Positions 7,412-15,290 are shown, numbered from the stretch's first letter. The stretch: DNA of 19,338 nt from CAIPVR01 sp049316905 (GCA_049316905.1 JBMOJH010000062.1:1-19338), one strand, 5' to 3'. Program-made: numbers and translations. The notes: generated by a model not told the origin, from the sequence alone.

Positions 7412-9583
7412 CTTCACGCGGGGGGCGGTGGACCACACGAGGCCACCGTCGGCGGCCACGAGGCGGAGGATGCCGTCGTTGCCGATGACGAGCTGACGGC
7501 CGCCGCGGTTGGCCACGCCGAACTCCCGCAGCGGCCAGGGCCGGTGGTCGAACACGACCACGTTGCCGTCGGTCTGCAGTGCGAGGAAGCCACGGGCGGT
7601 GAGGTCGAACGTGCCGGACTGCCAGAGCAGCTGGCCGTTCCGGTAGACGGTGAGGTTGCCGTCGGTCTGCATGATCGCCCGGGAGGTGCCGTCGGCCGAC
7701 ACCAGCTCCTGGCCCGACTGCAGCACCTCACCCCACAGGATCCGGTCGGTGGGCAGCACCCCACGGACGCTGCTCCAGAGGGTGCGTTCGGTGTTGAGCC
7801 GACGGGACGTGGCCCACAGCACCGAGGAGCTGGCCACGCGCAGGACGCCGTCACCGCCCAGCAACAGGCGTTCCATGCCCGATCCCCGGGCCGGCTGGAA
7901 CCACTGAAGTGTGCTGTCGGGTGCCACCAGGCTGAGCACCCCGTCGCCCTCGACCCGCAGCACGGACCCGGGCCGTGACGTGCCGGTGAACCATACGGGC
8001 CGCGCGCCGGGGTCCTGCACCACGAGGTTGCCGTCGCCCTGCATCGTGGCGCGGAACCCGCCGTTCACGAGCGCCTGGCCGGCGCGGAGCACCTGGCCCT
8101 CGAGCAGCTGGTCGTACGGCCCGGCGATCGTGCCCTGGGTGCCGGTGAGCTGCGGACCGTTGCCGAACGAACGCCAGCCGCGGCTGCCGAGCGTGGCCCC
8201 GGTCGCCACGTACGAGCTGATCTGGGCGCCCAGGCCGTTGTAGCCGGCGAAGGTGACGCGCACGCCGTTGGCCGTGGCGGTGACAATGGGCGTGTTCTGC
8301 ACCACGAGGTTGGTGTTGATGGTCCCGAGCAGCGCGAGGTTGCGCCCGTCGAGCAGCACGAAGGCGCCCTGCTTCGCCGGCACGATCAGGTCCTGCGCGC
8401 CGTCGGCGTTGAGGTCCGCCGTGACGATCGACAGCGTCTCGGGGTAGGCCAGCGCCGCGCCGTAGGCCGCGAGGCGGGTGCCGGTGTCGGCGATCAGGGA
8501 TCCGTTCTGGGCGTTGATCGTGTACACCCGCGGATAGGTGTTGGCCCCGTCCCGTTGGGCGACCACCTGGATGATGTCCGGGACGCCCCGGTTGAGGACG
8601 TCGGCCATGGTGGGGGAGGACAGCGCCTGGCCGTCGAGCGGCGGCGAACTCCAGCGCAGGTTGCAGCCCGCGTCGTAGGCCACCACCTGGTTACCGCCGG
8701 CGCCGAACTGCACCGGCCCGGTGGAGCCGAACGCGATGAGCGGCCGGCCCTCCACCAGGCCCACCACCGGCGAGGAGTTGTTGTACCCGCTCGCCGCGTA
8801 GGTGTTGCCCTCCACGAACTGCGAGGCGGTGCAGATCTGGCGGCCGTCCGCGGTGAAGATGCGCAGCACGCCGCCGTTACGGTCGGTGGGGAACTCGGCG
8901 GTGGTGTCGTTGCTCGTGATGACCTGCGGGGCGCCGAGCCCGTAGAGGTCGGCCAGCGCCGGGGTGGCCATGGTGGAGTCCGCGTTGCGGAACTCCCACG
9001 CCTTCCCGCCGGTGGCGGCATCGATGCCGTAGACGAACTGCCCGGAGCTGCCGCTCCAGGCCGACCAGTTGGCCCCCACCCGGGCGAGCGCCACGCCGGA
9101 GAGCAGGAAGCCGACCGCCGGGGAGGAGGGGAGCGCAGTGCCGGGGTTGGAGTTCCACACCGGCGTGCCGTTGGCGGCGAACTTCCGGAACTGCGGGTAG
9201 CGGTCGGGTCCGTCGGTGGCCACCGGGACGTACACGTTGGAACCGTCGCTCGACAGCGGCGCCCGGAGACCCACGCCGACGTTCACCGAACTCCAGCCGG
9301 CGACCGGGTTCCCCGAGGTCAGGTCGAAGGCCCGCAGGTTGCCGGCGTTGTCGCCGGCCACGACGAACGGCGTCCCGCCGTTGTCGACCAGGACCGGCGA
9401 CGAGGTGCTCACGGCGCGGCCCGCCGCGATCTGGCGGGTCCAGGACTGGGTGAAGGTGACCGACCCCTGGGCGCCGGCGCCGGGGGCCGCGCCGAGGGAC
9501 GCCAGACCGACGGGTGCGGCAGTGGCGAGGGCGCCCAGCAGTAGTGCCAGGGCCCGGGCGCGGCGGGGGGTGGTGGTGCTCAT
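7409..9583 (-). CDS. Secreted FG-GAP/PQQ-like propeller protein with B-lectin repeats
   Basis: This is a 724-residue exported protein. Residues 1-38 form a signal peptide (RR, long hydrophobic core, AGA-Q cleavage site). Residues about 45-480 hold propeller-like repeats: SPVLVDNGGTPFVVAGDNAGNLRAFD, SPAVG, ATPALADL, SSPTMADVLNRGVPD and a calcium-loop motif DLNADGAQD (near 386), typical of FG-GAP/VCBS or PQQ-like repeats. Residues about 490-724 are bulb-type (mannose-specific) lectin repeats. QxDxNxVxY-like motifs appear as MQGDGNLVVQ (about 514), MQTDGNLTVY (about 638) and LQTDGNVVVF (about 669). Their tyrosine is kept only in the second, so sugar binding may be partial. The ATG at 9583 starts the signal peptide; a GAGGA lies 12-16 bases upstream. 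A carbohydrate-binding surface or extracellular role is inferred. Confidence 0.85.
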   Translation of the reverse strand: MSTTTPRRARALALLLGALATAAPVGLASLGAAPGAGAQGSVTFTQSWTRQIAAGRAVSTSSPVLVDNGGTPFVVAGDNAGNLRAFDLTSGNPVAGWSSVNVGVGLRAPLSSDGSNVYVPVATDGPDRYPQFRKFAANGTPVWNSNPGTALPSSPAVGFLLSGVALARVGANWSAWSGSSGQFVYGIDAATGGKAWEFRNADSTMATPALADLYGLGAPQVITSNDTTAEFPTDRNGGVLRIFTADGRQICTASQFVEGNTYAASGYNNSSPVVGLVEGRPLIAFGSTGPVQFGAGGNQVVAYDAGCNLRWSSPPLDGQALSSPTMADVLNRGVPDIIQVVAQRDGANTYPRVYTINAQNGSLIADTGTRLAAYGAALAYPETLSIVTADLNADGAQDLIVPAKQGAFVLLDGRNLALLGTINTNLVVQNTPIVTATANGVRVTFAGYNGLGAQISSYVATGATLGSRGWRSFGNGPQLTGTQGTIAGPYDQLLEGQVLRAGQALVNGGFRATMQGDGNLVVQDPGARPVWFTGTSRPGSVLRVEGDGVLSLVAPDSTLQWFQPARGSGMERLLLGGDGVLRVASSSVLWATSRRLNTERTLWSSVRGVLPTDRILWGEVLQSGQELVSADGTSRAIMQTDGNLTVYRNGQLLWQSGTFDLTARGFLALQTDGNVVVFDHRPWPLREFGVANRGGRQLVIGNDGILRLVAADGGLVWSTAPRVK

Positions 9584-9601
9584 GATGTGGTGCCGGTCCT
9601 C

Positions 9602-9607
9602 AAGGTA
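9602..9607 (-). promoter_or_regulatory. Candidate -10 box of the lectin-repeat gene
   Basis: TACCTT on the minus strand fits TANNNT and would start transcription about 10-14 bases before the ATG at 9583. There is no supporting -35. It is a weak call. Confidence 0.3.
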
Positions 9608-9678
9608 ACTCTCCTCCCCATCGGCACCCGGGCGCCGGTTCTTGAAGGGGGAGCCGTCGCGTTCTGCTGTGCTAGGAA

Positions 9679-9694
9679 CCGTCCCCGGGGACGG
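9679..9694. promoter_or_regulatory. 16-bp perfect palindrome in a divergent intergenic region
   Basis: CCGTCCCCGGGGACGG is a perfect 16-bp palindrome between the divergent lectin-repeat and beta-helix genes, 37 bases before the ATG at 9732. It could be an operator for a dimeric regulator or a small 5' leader hairpin of the beta-helix gene. GC-rich palindromes arise by chance more often in such DNA, so the function is unproven. Confidence 0.35.
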
Positions 9695-9731
9695 CCGTGG
9701 GGGCCACTCCGGGTGACCAGGGGGACAGCAC

Positions 9732-11132
9732 ATGGGTGAGCGACACTCGGTTCGCGGGGCACGCTGGACGCTCGTCGGCGTGGCGGTGATGGCCGTGCTG
9801 CTCGCGGCGTGCGGTGACTCCGGCACGGACTCCGGCAGCGACTCCGCCGGCAGCGACTCCGACGGCGGCGGCGCCACGATCAAGGTCCCCTCGGACCAGC
9901 CCACGATCCAGAAGGCGGTCGACACGGCGAAGAAGGGCGACCTGATACTGATCTCGCCCGGCGTCTACAAGGAGTCCGTCGACGTCACCAAGGACGACCT
10001 CACTCTCCGGGGCACCGACCGCAACGAGGTGATCCTCGACGGCGAGTTCCAGCTGGAGAACGGGATCCGGATCCTCGGGACCAACGGCGTGGCGGTGGAG
10101 AACATGACCGCCCGCAACTACACGAGCAACGGCTTCTACTGGACCGGCGTGACCGGCTACCGCGGCTCGTACCTGACCGCCTACCGCAACGGCGACTACG
10201 GCGTGTACGCCTTCGACTCCTACAAGGGCCAGTTCGACAACAGCTACGCATCCGGCAGCCCCGACGCCGGCTTCTACATCGGTCAGTGCTTCGAGTGCGA
10301 CGCGGTGATCGACAACGTCGTGTCGGAGTACAACGGCCTCGGCTACTCCGGCACCAACTCCGGCGGGAACCTGTTCATCATCAACTCCACGTTCCGGTTC
10401 AACCGCGCGGGGGTGGTGCCGAACAGCGGCAGCTACGAGCTCTGCTACCCCGAGCGCGACACCACCGTGGCCGGCAACCTCGTGTACTCGAACAACCAGG
10501 CCGACAGCCCGGCCATCGACAACGCGATGCTGGCGATGGGCAACGGCATCCTCCCGGCCGGTGGCAACAACAACGTGATCACGAAGAACCGGGTGTGGGA
10601 CCACGAGCGCACCGGCATCGGCCTGGTGCCGTTCCCCGAGGAGGACGCGTCCGACACGGCGCCGCCACAGGGCGAGTGGTCCACCCCCTGCAAGGACACC
10701 AAGCGTGAGAAGCCGGCCGAGAAGCCCGGGCTCGTGCTCTGGCAGCCCACCGGCAACAAGGTGACCGACAACGTGGTCGAGCGCTCCGGCGTCGCCGACA
10801 TCGCGGTCGGCAGCATCGGGGTCGAGCTGCCGTCGTTGAACAACTGCTTCTCCGGCAACACCGTGGGCACCAGCGCCCCCACGGACCTGCAGGGCCTGGC
10901 CCCCTGCACCGGTGCGCCGACCGCCACCGACTGGTCCGCCGGCGCGCTCGACCTCGGGCCGCTGATCGCCGCGCCACGGCCCCCGGCCGGCGACTACAAG
11001 GTGCAGCCGGTCCCGCCGGCCCAGCCCAACATGCCGAAGGCCGCCACGGCCCCGCCCCGCCCGGCCACCGACGTGCCGAAGAAGGTGGACGTCGCCTCCA
11101 TCACGGTGCCGCCCGCCCCGCCGGCGAACTGA
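9732..11132 (+). CDS. Right-handed beta-helix lipoprotein (NosD-like)
   Basis: This is a 466-residue lipoprotein. Residues 14-27 are a hydrophobic signal ending in the lipobox LLAAC (Cys27). A Ser/Asp/Gly linker (28-47) follows. The main domain (about 49-390) is a parallel beta-helix: it opens with IKVPSDQPTIQKAVDTAKKGDLILISPGVYKESVDVTKDDLTLRG, the usual first coil of NosD/pectate-lyase-like repeats. It continues with Asn-rich rungs such as NNVITKNRVWDHERTGIGL and NKVTDNVVERSGVADIAVG. Six or more cysteines suggest disulfides. The C-terminus (about 420-466) is a Pro/Ala linker. The ATG at 9732 has AGGGGGAC eight bases upstream. Such folds bind or cleave polysaccharide, but I see no clear catalytic signature. 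The next gene starts three bases after the stop, so they are co-transcribed. Confidence 0.85.
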   Translation: MGERHSVRGARWTLVGVAVMAVLLAACGDSGTDSGSDSAGSDSDGGGATIKVPSDQPTIQKAVDTAKKGDLILISPGVYKESVDVTKDDLTLRGTDRNEVILDGEFQLENGIRILGTNGVAVENMTARNYTSNGFYWTGVTGYRGSYLTAYRNGDYGVYAFDSYKGQFDNSYASGSPDAGFYIGQCFECDAVIDNVVSEYNGLGYSGTNSGGNLFIINSTFRFNRAGVVPNSGSYELCYPERDTTVAGNLVYSNNQADSPAIDNAMLAMGNGILPAGGNNNVITKNRVWDHERTGIGLVPFPEEDASDTAPPQGEWSTPCKDTKREKPAEKPGLVLWQPTGNKVTDNVVERSGVADIAVGSIGVELPSLNNCFSGNTVGTSAPTDLQGLAPCTGAPTATDWSAGALDLGPLIAAPRPPAGDYKVQPVPPAQPNMPKAATAPPRPATDVPKKVDVASITVPPAPPAN

Positions 11133-11135
11133 GTC

Positions 11136-12044
11136 GTGCGCACCCTGCTCGCCTACGTCGCCGTGACGGCGGCCCTCGTGGGCCTCGGCGCCGTGCGCGG
11201 CGCCGAGGCGCCCGCGCCGGTGCGCACCCGCGAGGTGGTCGTGGCCGAGGGATCGCGCCTCATCGGGCCGCAGGGACGGGTGGGGCAGTTCGTGGCGCGG
11301 TGCGGGTACTCGCACTCGGGTCCCGACGATCCGATCGTGCACCGGGGCATGCCGGGCATGAGCCACCGCCACGACTTCTTCGGCAGCACGATCACGAACG
11401 CCGACACCACCGCGGACGACCTGCTGGGCTCGCCCACCACCTGCCGCAAGCCCGCTGACACCGCCGCGTACTGGGCACCCTCGCTGCTCGACCACGGGGT
11501 GCCGGTGGTGCCGCACGGGTCGGTGGCGTACTACCGGGCCGGGCCCGGCGTGGACCCGACCTCGCTGCAGGTGCCGCCGCACGGCCTCGCGATGGTGTCG
11601 GGCGACTTCACCGCAACCTCGCCCCAGCCCCTCGACGTGTCGGGCTGGGGGTGTGGCGTCTCCTCCGACCTGTCACCGGTGCCGGCGGAGTGCCCGGCGT
11701 CCGCGCCGCTTCGCCTCACCGTGACCTTCCCGGACTGCTGGGACGGAAAGCGGGTCGACAGCCCGGACCACCGCGAGCACGTGGCCCGCAGTCGTGAGGG
11801 CCGTTGCCCCGGGACCCACCCGGTGCCCATCCCGCAGCTGACCTTCGCGGTGTCGTACCCGATCAGCGGTCCGGGCCACGACCTGTCGCTGGCGAGCGGG
11901 TCGATCTACGGCGGGCATGCCGATTTCTTCAACGGGTGGGACCAGGACGGTCTTCGCCGCGAGGTGGAGCACTGCCTGCAGCGGGACCTGGTCTGCGGGC
12001 TCTCGTCGAACCGCGAGGAGGACGCGCCCTTCCTGACCCGCTGA
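11136..12044 (+). CDS. Secreted DUF1996 domain protein
   Basis: This is a 302-residue protein with an N-terminal signal peptide (about 1-24, GAVRGAEA) and a DUF1996 domain over the rest. Family hallmarks are SHRHDFFG (about 73-80), TTCRKPADTAAYWAPSL, FPDCWDGKRVDSPDHREHV, CPGTHPVPIPQL and the closing GGHADFFNGW with a cysteine pair after it. DUF1996 is shared between actinobacteria and fungi and has no established reaction. The conserved His/Asp/Cys residues hint at metal binding and disulfides. The start is GTG at 11136, three bases after the preceding stop and without a clear ribosome site, implying translational coupling with the beta-helix lipoprotein. The pair probably works at the envelope, perhaps on polysaccharide, which is inferred from the partner only. 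Confidence 0.87.
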   Translation: MRTLLAYVAVTAALVGLGAVRGAEAPAPVRTREVVVAEGSRLIGPQGRVGQFVARCGYSHSGPDDPIVHRGMPGMSHRHDFFGSTITNADTTADDLLGSPTTCRKPADTAAYWAPSLLDHGVPVVPHGSVAYYRAGPGVDPTSLQVPPHGLAMVSGDFTATSPQPLDVSGWGCGVSSDLSPVPAECPASAPLRLTVTFPDCWDGKRVDSPDHREHVARSREGRCPGTHPVPIPQLTFAVSYPISGPGHDLSLASGSIYGGHADFFNGWDQDGLRREVEHCLQRDLVCGLSSNREEDAPFLTR

Positions 12045-12054
12045 GGGTGCTCAG
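12041..12054. terminator. Small hairpin joining two convergent stop codons
   Basis: CTGAG-GGTG-CTCAG is a 5-bp perfect stem with a 4-base loop. It includes the TGA of the DUF1996 gene (12042-12044) and, on the other strand, the TGA of the small membrane-protein gene (12053-12051). The stem is short, so termination strength is doubtful. Confidence 0.35.
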
Positions 12055-12389
12055 GCCGCCGGGGCGAGCTCGAGCCGGCGAGCCTTCCGGAGCCGGAGCA
12101 GGACGGGGAAGCCGAACAGGAACGTGAGCCGCGCCCAGCGGCCGGGGCGGTCCAGGCCCGCGGCGCTCGCCGAGCGGTGCGCGGCGAGGGCCTCGACCGC
12201 GTGGACTGCGACCGTGCCGACGAGGAGGTTGCGCATGGCGGAGCGAGGCACGGCGTCGCCGACGTTGTCCTCCCACTGCTCCCACGCCCCGTCGCTGACC
12301 GACAGCGTGGTCAGGGTGCCGAGGCCCACCACCACGCCGAGGCGCCACAGCAGGTTCGGTCGGGGGCTCACGGTGGTGTCGTCGCTCAT
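12051..12389 (-). CDS. Small membrane protein, possibly DUF4499/TMEM254-like
   Basis: This is a 112-residue protein with two to three hydrophobic segments: about 14-30 (LLWRLGVVVGLGTLTTL), about 52-70 (MRNLLVGTVAVHAVEAL) and about 85-98 (RLTFLFGFPVLLRL). The pattern HAVEAL, a short polar loop, then LTFLFGFPVLL followed by basic residues resembles the DUF4499/TMEM254 family as I remember it; that call is weak and unverified. The ATG at 12389 is supported by TACGGT exactly six bases upstream and no Shine-Dalgarno, which suggests a leaderless message. It converges on the DUF1996 gene with six bases between stop codons, and diverges from the Gfo/Idh gene. Function is unknown. Confidence 0.75.
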   Translation of the reverse strand: MSDDTTVSPRPNLLWRLGVVVGLGTLTTLSVSDGAWEQWEDNVGDAVPRSAMRNLLVGTVAVHAVEALAAHRSASAAGLDRPGRWARLTFLFGFPVLLRLRKARRLELAPAA

Positions 12390-12395
12390 GCGGGC

Positions 12396-12401
12396 ACCGT
12401 A
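12396..12401 (-). promoter_or_regulatory. Leaderless -10 box of the small membrane-protein gene
   Basis: TACGGT (minus strand), then GCCCGC, then the ATG at 12389. The six-base spacing is the same as at the FAD oxidoreductase and menB starts. Confidence 0.5.
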
Positions 12402-12442
12402 CTTCGGGCCCGGCGCCGGTGCGGGGGGTGGGCCGGGGTGGC

Positions 12443-12448
12443 TACCGT
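12443..12448 (+). promoter_or_regulatory. Candidate -10 box of the Gfo/Idh oxidoreductase
   Basis: TACCGT lies nine bases before the ATG at 12458, with no Shine-Dalgarno between them. A transcription start six or seven bases after the box would leave a leader of only two or three bases. No -35 is evident. Confidence 0.4.
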
Positions 12449-12457
12449 GCGGTCGTC

Positions 12458-13579
12458 ATGGACGACGTCATCCGTTACGGCTTCATCGGCACCGGGATGA
12501 TGGGCTGCGAGCACATCCGCAACGTGGTCGCCCTCGACGGCGCCATGGCGGTGGCGGCGGCCGACCCGCACGCCCCGTCGCTGGAGGCGGCCGCGGCCGC
12601 CGCGGGTGATCCCGGGCTCCACCTGCACACCGACGTGGCGGAGATGCTCGCGGCCGAGGACCTCCACGCCGTGGTGGTCTCCACCCCCAACATGACCCAC
12701 CGCGACGTCCTCGAGCCGCTCTGGGGCCGGCCGCTGAACGTGATGATCGAGAAGCCGCTGTGCACCACCACCGCCGACGCGGTCGCGGTGGCCGAGGCGG
12801 CGCGGGCGCACCCCGGTGTGGTGTGGATGGGCCTCGAGTACCGGTACATGCCGCCCGTGGCCCGGTTCCTCGACGAGGTGGCCGCCGGCGCGGCGGGCCG
12901 GGTCCGGATGCTGGCCATCCGGGAGCACCGCTACCCGTTCCTCGTGAAGGTCGGCGACTGGAACCGGTTCAGCGCCAACACCGGCGGCACGCTGGTGGAG
13001 AAGTGCTGCCACTTCTTCGACCTGATGAACCAGCTGCTCGGGCGGCCCGTGCGGGTGCTGGCGTCGGGCGCCCAGGACGTGAACCACCTCGACGAGCGCT
13101 ACGAGCTGCCCGGTGGTGTCACCGCGGTGCCCGACATCCTCGACAACGCGTTCGTGGTGGTGGAGTACCAGGGCGGCGCGCGGGCGCTGCTCGACCTGTG
13201 CATGTTCGCCGAGGGGTCGCGCTGGGAGCAGGAGCTGGTGGCCACGGGCGACGCGGGCAAGGTCGAGGCGTTCGTGCCGGGCTTCATGGAGGTGGCCCGG
13301 GGTCGCGAGCCGGAGATGGTGGTGGGCAGCCGGGGGCCGGACTGGCCGGTGGAGGTGCGCACCGTGGCCGACGACGAGCGCATCGGCTACCACGGCGGCC
13401 ACCACGGCGCGAGCTTCCTGGAGCACGTCGGGTTCGTGGAGGCCGTCCGTACCGGGGCGCCCCCGGCGGTCACCGTCGACGACGGGGTGTGGTCGGTCGC
13501 GGTGGGCGAGGCCGCGCACCGGTCGATCGACGAGGGACGCCCGGTCGACCTGTCCGAACTCGTCCCCGGCCTCGGGTGA
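12458..13579 (+). CDS. Gfo/Idh/MocA family NAD(P)-dependent oxidoreductase
   Basis: This 373-residue enzyme is a Gfo/Idh/MocA dehydrogenase, a family that oxidises or reduces hydroxyls on sugars, inositols and related compounds with NAD(P). The N-terminal Rossmann motif is YGFIGTGMMG (GxGxxG at 11-16), followed by Asp36 at the end of the second strand, which favours NAD. The family signatures STPNMTH (75-81) and IEKPL (97-101) are clear, and Lys99 is the expected catalytic lysine. GTLVEKCCHFFDLM (177-190) carries the second signature EKxxHxxD. The C-terminal substrate domain is complete. The start ATG at 12458 gives the standard beginning. Its stop overlaps the next gene's start as GTGA, so the two are coupled. 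The exact sugar is unknown; the partner hints at an amino sugar. Confidence 0.9.
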   Translation: MDDVIRYGFIGTGMMGCEHIRNVVALDGAMAVAAADPHAPSLEAAAAAAGDPGLHLHTDVAEMLAAEDLHAVVVSTPNMTHRDVLEPLWGRPLNVMIEKPLCTTTADAVAVAEAARAHPGVVWMGLEYRYMPPVARFLDEVAAGAAGRVRMLAIREHRYPFLVKVGDWNRFSANTGGTLVEKCCHFFDLMNQLLGRPVRVLASGAQDVNHLDERYELPGGVTAVPDILDNAFVVVEYQGGARALLDLCMFAEGSRWEQELVATGDAGKVEAFVPGFMEVARGREPEMVVGSRGPDWPVEVRTVADDERIGYHGGHHGASFLEHVGFVEAVRTGAPPAVTVDDGVWSVAVGEAAHRSIDEGRPVDLSELVPGLG

Positions 13580-14388
13580 CCCACCGGCTGTCGGTCGGGG
13601 ACCTGGCCCGCCGGATCCGCGACCTCGGCGTGTCCCCGGGCGACCTGGTGATGGTCCACGCGTCGTTGCGGGCGCTCGGGCCGGTGGCGACCGGCGCGTT
13701 GGGGGTGGTCGACGCCCTCGACGCGGCCGTGGGACCCACCGGCACGTGGCTGATGGTCTACGGCGACGAGGACCAATGGGGCTGGGTGAACGACCGGCCC
13801 GAGGCGGAGCGGCCCGCACTGCTGGCGGACGCGCCACCGTTCGATCCGTGGCGGGCGCCGGTGCTGCGCGAGGTCGGGACCCTGGCCGAGGTCATGCGGG
13901 TGGTCCGGGGCACCGTGGTGAGCCCGCACCCGGAGGGCCGCTTCGGGGCCCGGGGTGCGCGGGCGGCCGAGCTGATGGCCCGCCAACCCCGGAACGACTA
14001 CTACGGACCCGGCACGGTGCTCGACGAGCTGGTGCGCTCGGGCGGTCGGGTGCTGCGCCTCGGGGCCGACCGCGACACGGTCACCGCCCTGCACCTCGCC
14101 GAGTACCTGGCGGACGTGCCCGACAAGCTCCGGGTGCGGCGGCACCGCACGGTCGTCGGCGCCGACGGCCCGGAGGTCGTGGTGGTGGAGTGCCTCGACG
14201 ACGAGGACGGGATCGTGCCCGCCGAGCGCCAGCCGGAGGAGGACTACTTCGCGGTGGTGCTCGGCGAGTACCTCGCCGCCGGGCGGGCCCTGGCGGTCGG
14301 CCGGGTCGGTGGGGCCACGGTGGAACTGCTCGACTCGGCCGACCTGGTGCGCTTCGGCGCCGATTGGATGACCGCCCACCTCCGTTGA
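13576..14388 (+). CDS. AAC(3)-family N-acetyltransferase-like protein
   Basis: This 270-residue protein belongs to the aminoglycoside 3-N-acetyltransferase (antibiotic NAT) fold family, which transfers acetyl from acetyl-CoA to an amino group. Family segments visible are GDLVMVHASLRALGPV (22-37), the SPHPEGRFGARG motif (116-127), DELVRSGGRVLRLG (150-163) and DTVTALHLAEYL (167-178), with His173 and Glu176 in the catalytic-type HLAE motif. Length is normal for the family. The start is GTG at 13576, overlapping the TGA of the dehydrogenase gene in GTGA, so it is translated by coupling. Chromosomal members with no resistance role are common. Here pairing with a sugar dehydrogenase suggests N-acetylation of an amino sugar or a natural-product intermediate, rather than drug resistance. 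That is inference. Confidence 0.85.
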   Translation: MTHRLSVGDLARRIRDLGVSPGDLVMVHASLRALGPVATGALGVVDALDAAVGPTGTWLMVYGDEDQWGWVNDRPEAERPALLADAPPFDPWRAPVLREVGTLAEVMRVVRGTVVSPHPEGRFGARGARAAELMARQPRNDYYGPGTVLDELVRSGGRVLRLGADRDTVTALHLAEYLADVPDKLRVRRHRTVVGADGPEVVVVECLDDEDGIVPAERQPEEDYFAVVLGEYLAAGRALAVGRVGGATVELLDSADLVRFGADWMTAHLR

Positions 14389-14401
14389 GCGCGGTGTGGG
14401 G

Positions 14402-15238
14402 TCAGAGCTCGATGGTGCCGAGGTCGTCCGGGGCGAGCACCTCACCGTCGAAGTGCTCGCGGGCCAGTTCGACCCACTCGCCCTCTGCCCCGGGCGCGGG
14501 CGCCGGGACCATGTGGGTGAGCACCAGGGTGCGGACCCCGGCGCGGGCCGCGGTGCGGGCCGCGTCGGCCACGGTCGAGTGGTAGTCGCACACGTCCTGC
14601 AGCCGCTGCATCGGGATCCGGCGGATCACGTCGTCGCGGATGACGGTCTGGACGTACACCTCGGCCCCCTCGAGCAGGCGGTCCAGCCCCTCGCACGGCA
14701 CGGTGTCGCCCGCGAGGACCACCGAGTGGCCGTCGTGGTCGATCCGGTACCCGACGGTGGGGCTCACCGGCCGGTGGTCCGTGGGTGCGGCGGTCACCTG
14801 CACGCCGCTCCCCGCGAGGCCCGCGAGCTCGACCGCGCCGTCGAGCACCTCGGTGACCGCCACCCCCGGTTCCCAGTTCAGGTCCTGGTGGTGGGTGACC
14901 CGGTAGCCGATGTCGTCGCGCAGCATGTCGAGGGTCCGCGAGGCGAAGGCGGCGGTGCCCGGCGGGCCGGCGACCGGGAGCGGTGAGTCGACCGGCGAGG
15001 TCACCCACCGCGTGGTGACAACGTCGTTGAAGTCCGTGACGTGGTCGGAGTGCAGGTGGGTGAGCAGCTGGGCGGTGAGGAGCGCCGGGGTGGGGATGCC
15101 CGCCGCGGCCAGCCGCATCAACGCCCCACGACCGCAGTCGATCAGCAGGTGTACGCCGGCGGCCTGCACCAGGGTGGCCGGTCCGGCGCGTCGGGGGTCG
15201 GGTAGTGGTGAGCCGGTGCCGAGCAGGGTGACCTTCAT
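14402..15238 (-). CDS. RNase Z-like metallo-beta-lactamase-fold hydrolase
   Basis: This is a 278-residue MBL-fold metallohydrolase of the RNase Z/arylsulfatase-like branch. Motifs in order are LLGTGSPLPDPRRAGP (5-20), IDCGRG (33-38), THLHSDHVTDF (60-70, the HxHxDH di-zinc motif at 61-66), PTDHRPV (152-158), VVLAGDT (173-179, Asp178 ligand), DYHST (218-222) and LTHMVP (240-245, His242 ligand). All zinc ligands are present, so it should be active. It lacks an obvious RNase Z exosite arm, so tRNA 3' processing is not favoured; small-molecule ester, lactone or sulfate hydrolysis is equally likely. The ATG at 15238 has a strong GGGAGG eight bases upstream. The gene lies downstream of the exporter gene on the same strand with an 79-base AT-richer gap, so it may have its own promoter. 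Confidence 0.88.
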   Translation of the reverse strand: MKVTLLGTGSPLPDPRRAGPATLVQAAGVHLLIDCGRGALMRLAAAGIPTPALLTAQLLTHLHSDHVTDFNDVVTTRWVTSPVDSPLPVAGPPGTAAFASRTLDMLRDDIGYRVTHHQDLNWEPGVAVTEVLDGAVELAGLAGSGVQVTAAPTDHRPVSPTVGYRIDHDGHSVVLAGDTVPCEGLDRLLEGAEVYVQTVIRDDVIRRIPMQRLQDVCDYHSTVADAARTAARAGVRTLVLTHMVPAPAPGAEGEWVELAREHFDGEVLAPDDLGTIEL

Positions 15239-15290
15239 CGTTCGATCCTCCCGTGGTGCGGATCCTCCGATCGGCGGGAGCCGCCGGGGA

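Noticed and set aside
9672..11582. A 636-codon minus-strand open frame antisense to the beta-helix lipoprotein gene
   Set aside because: The translated product is His/Val/Gly-rich low-complexity with no motif, while the plus strand encodes a complete lipoprotein.
13576..14388. A true aminoglycoside-resistance gene
   Set aside because: Only family-level similarity is visible and the gene is coupled to a sugar dehydrogenase; no resistance context is present.
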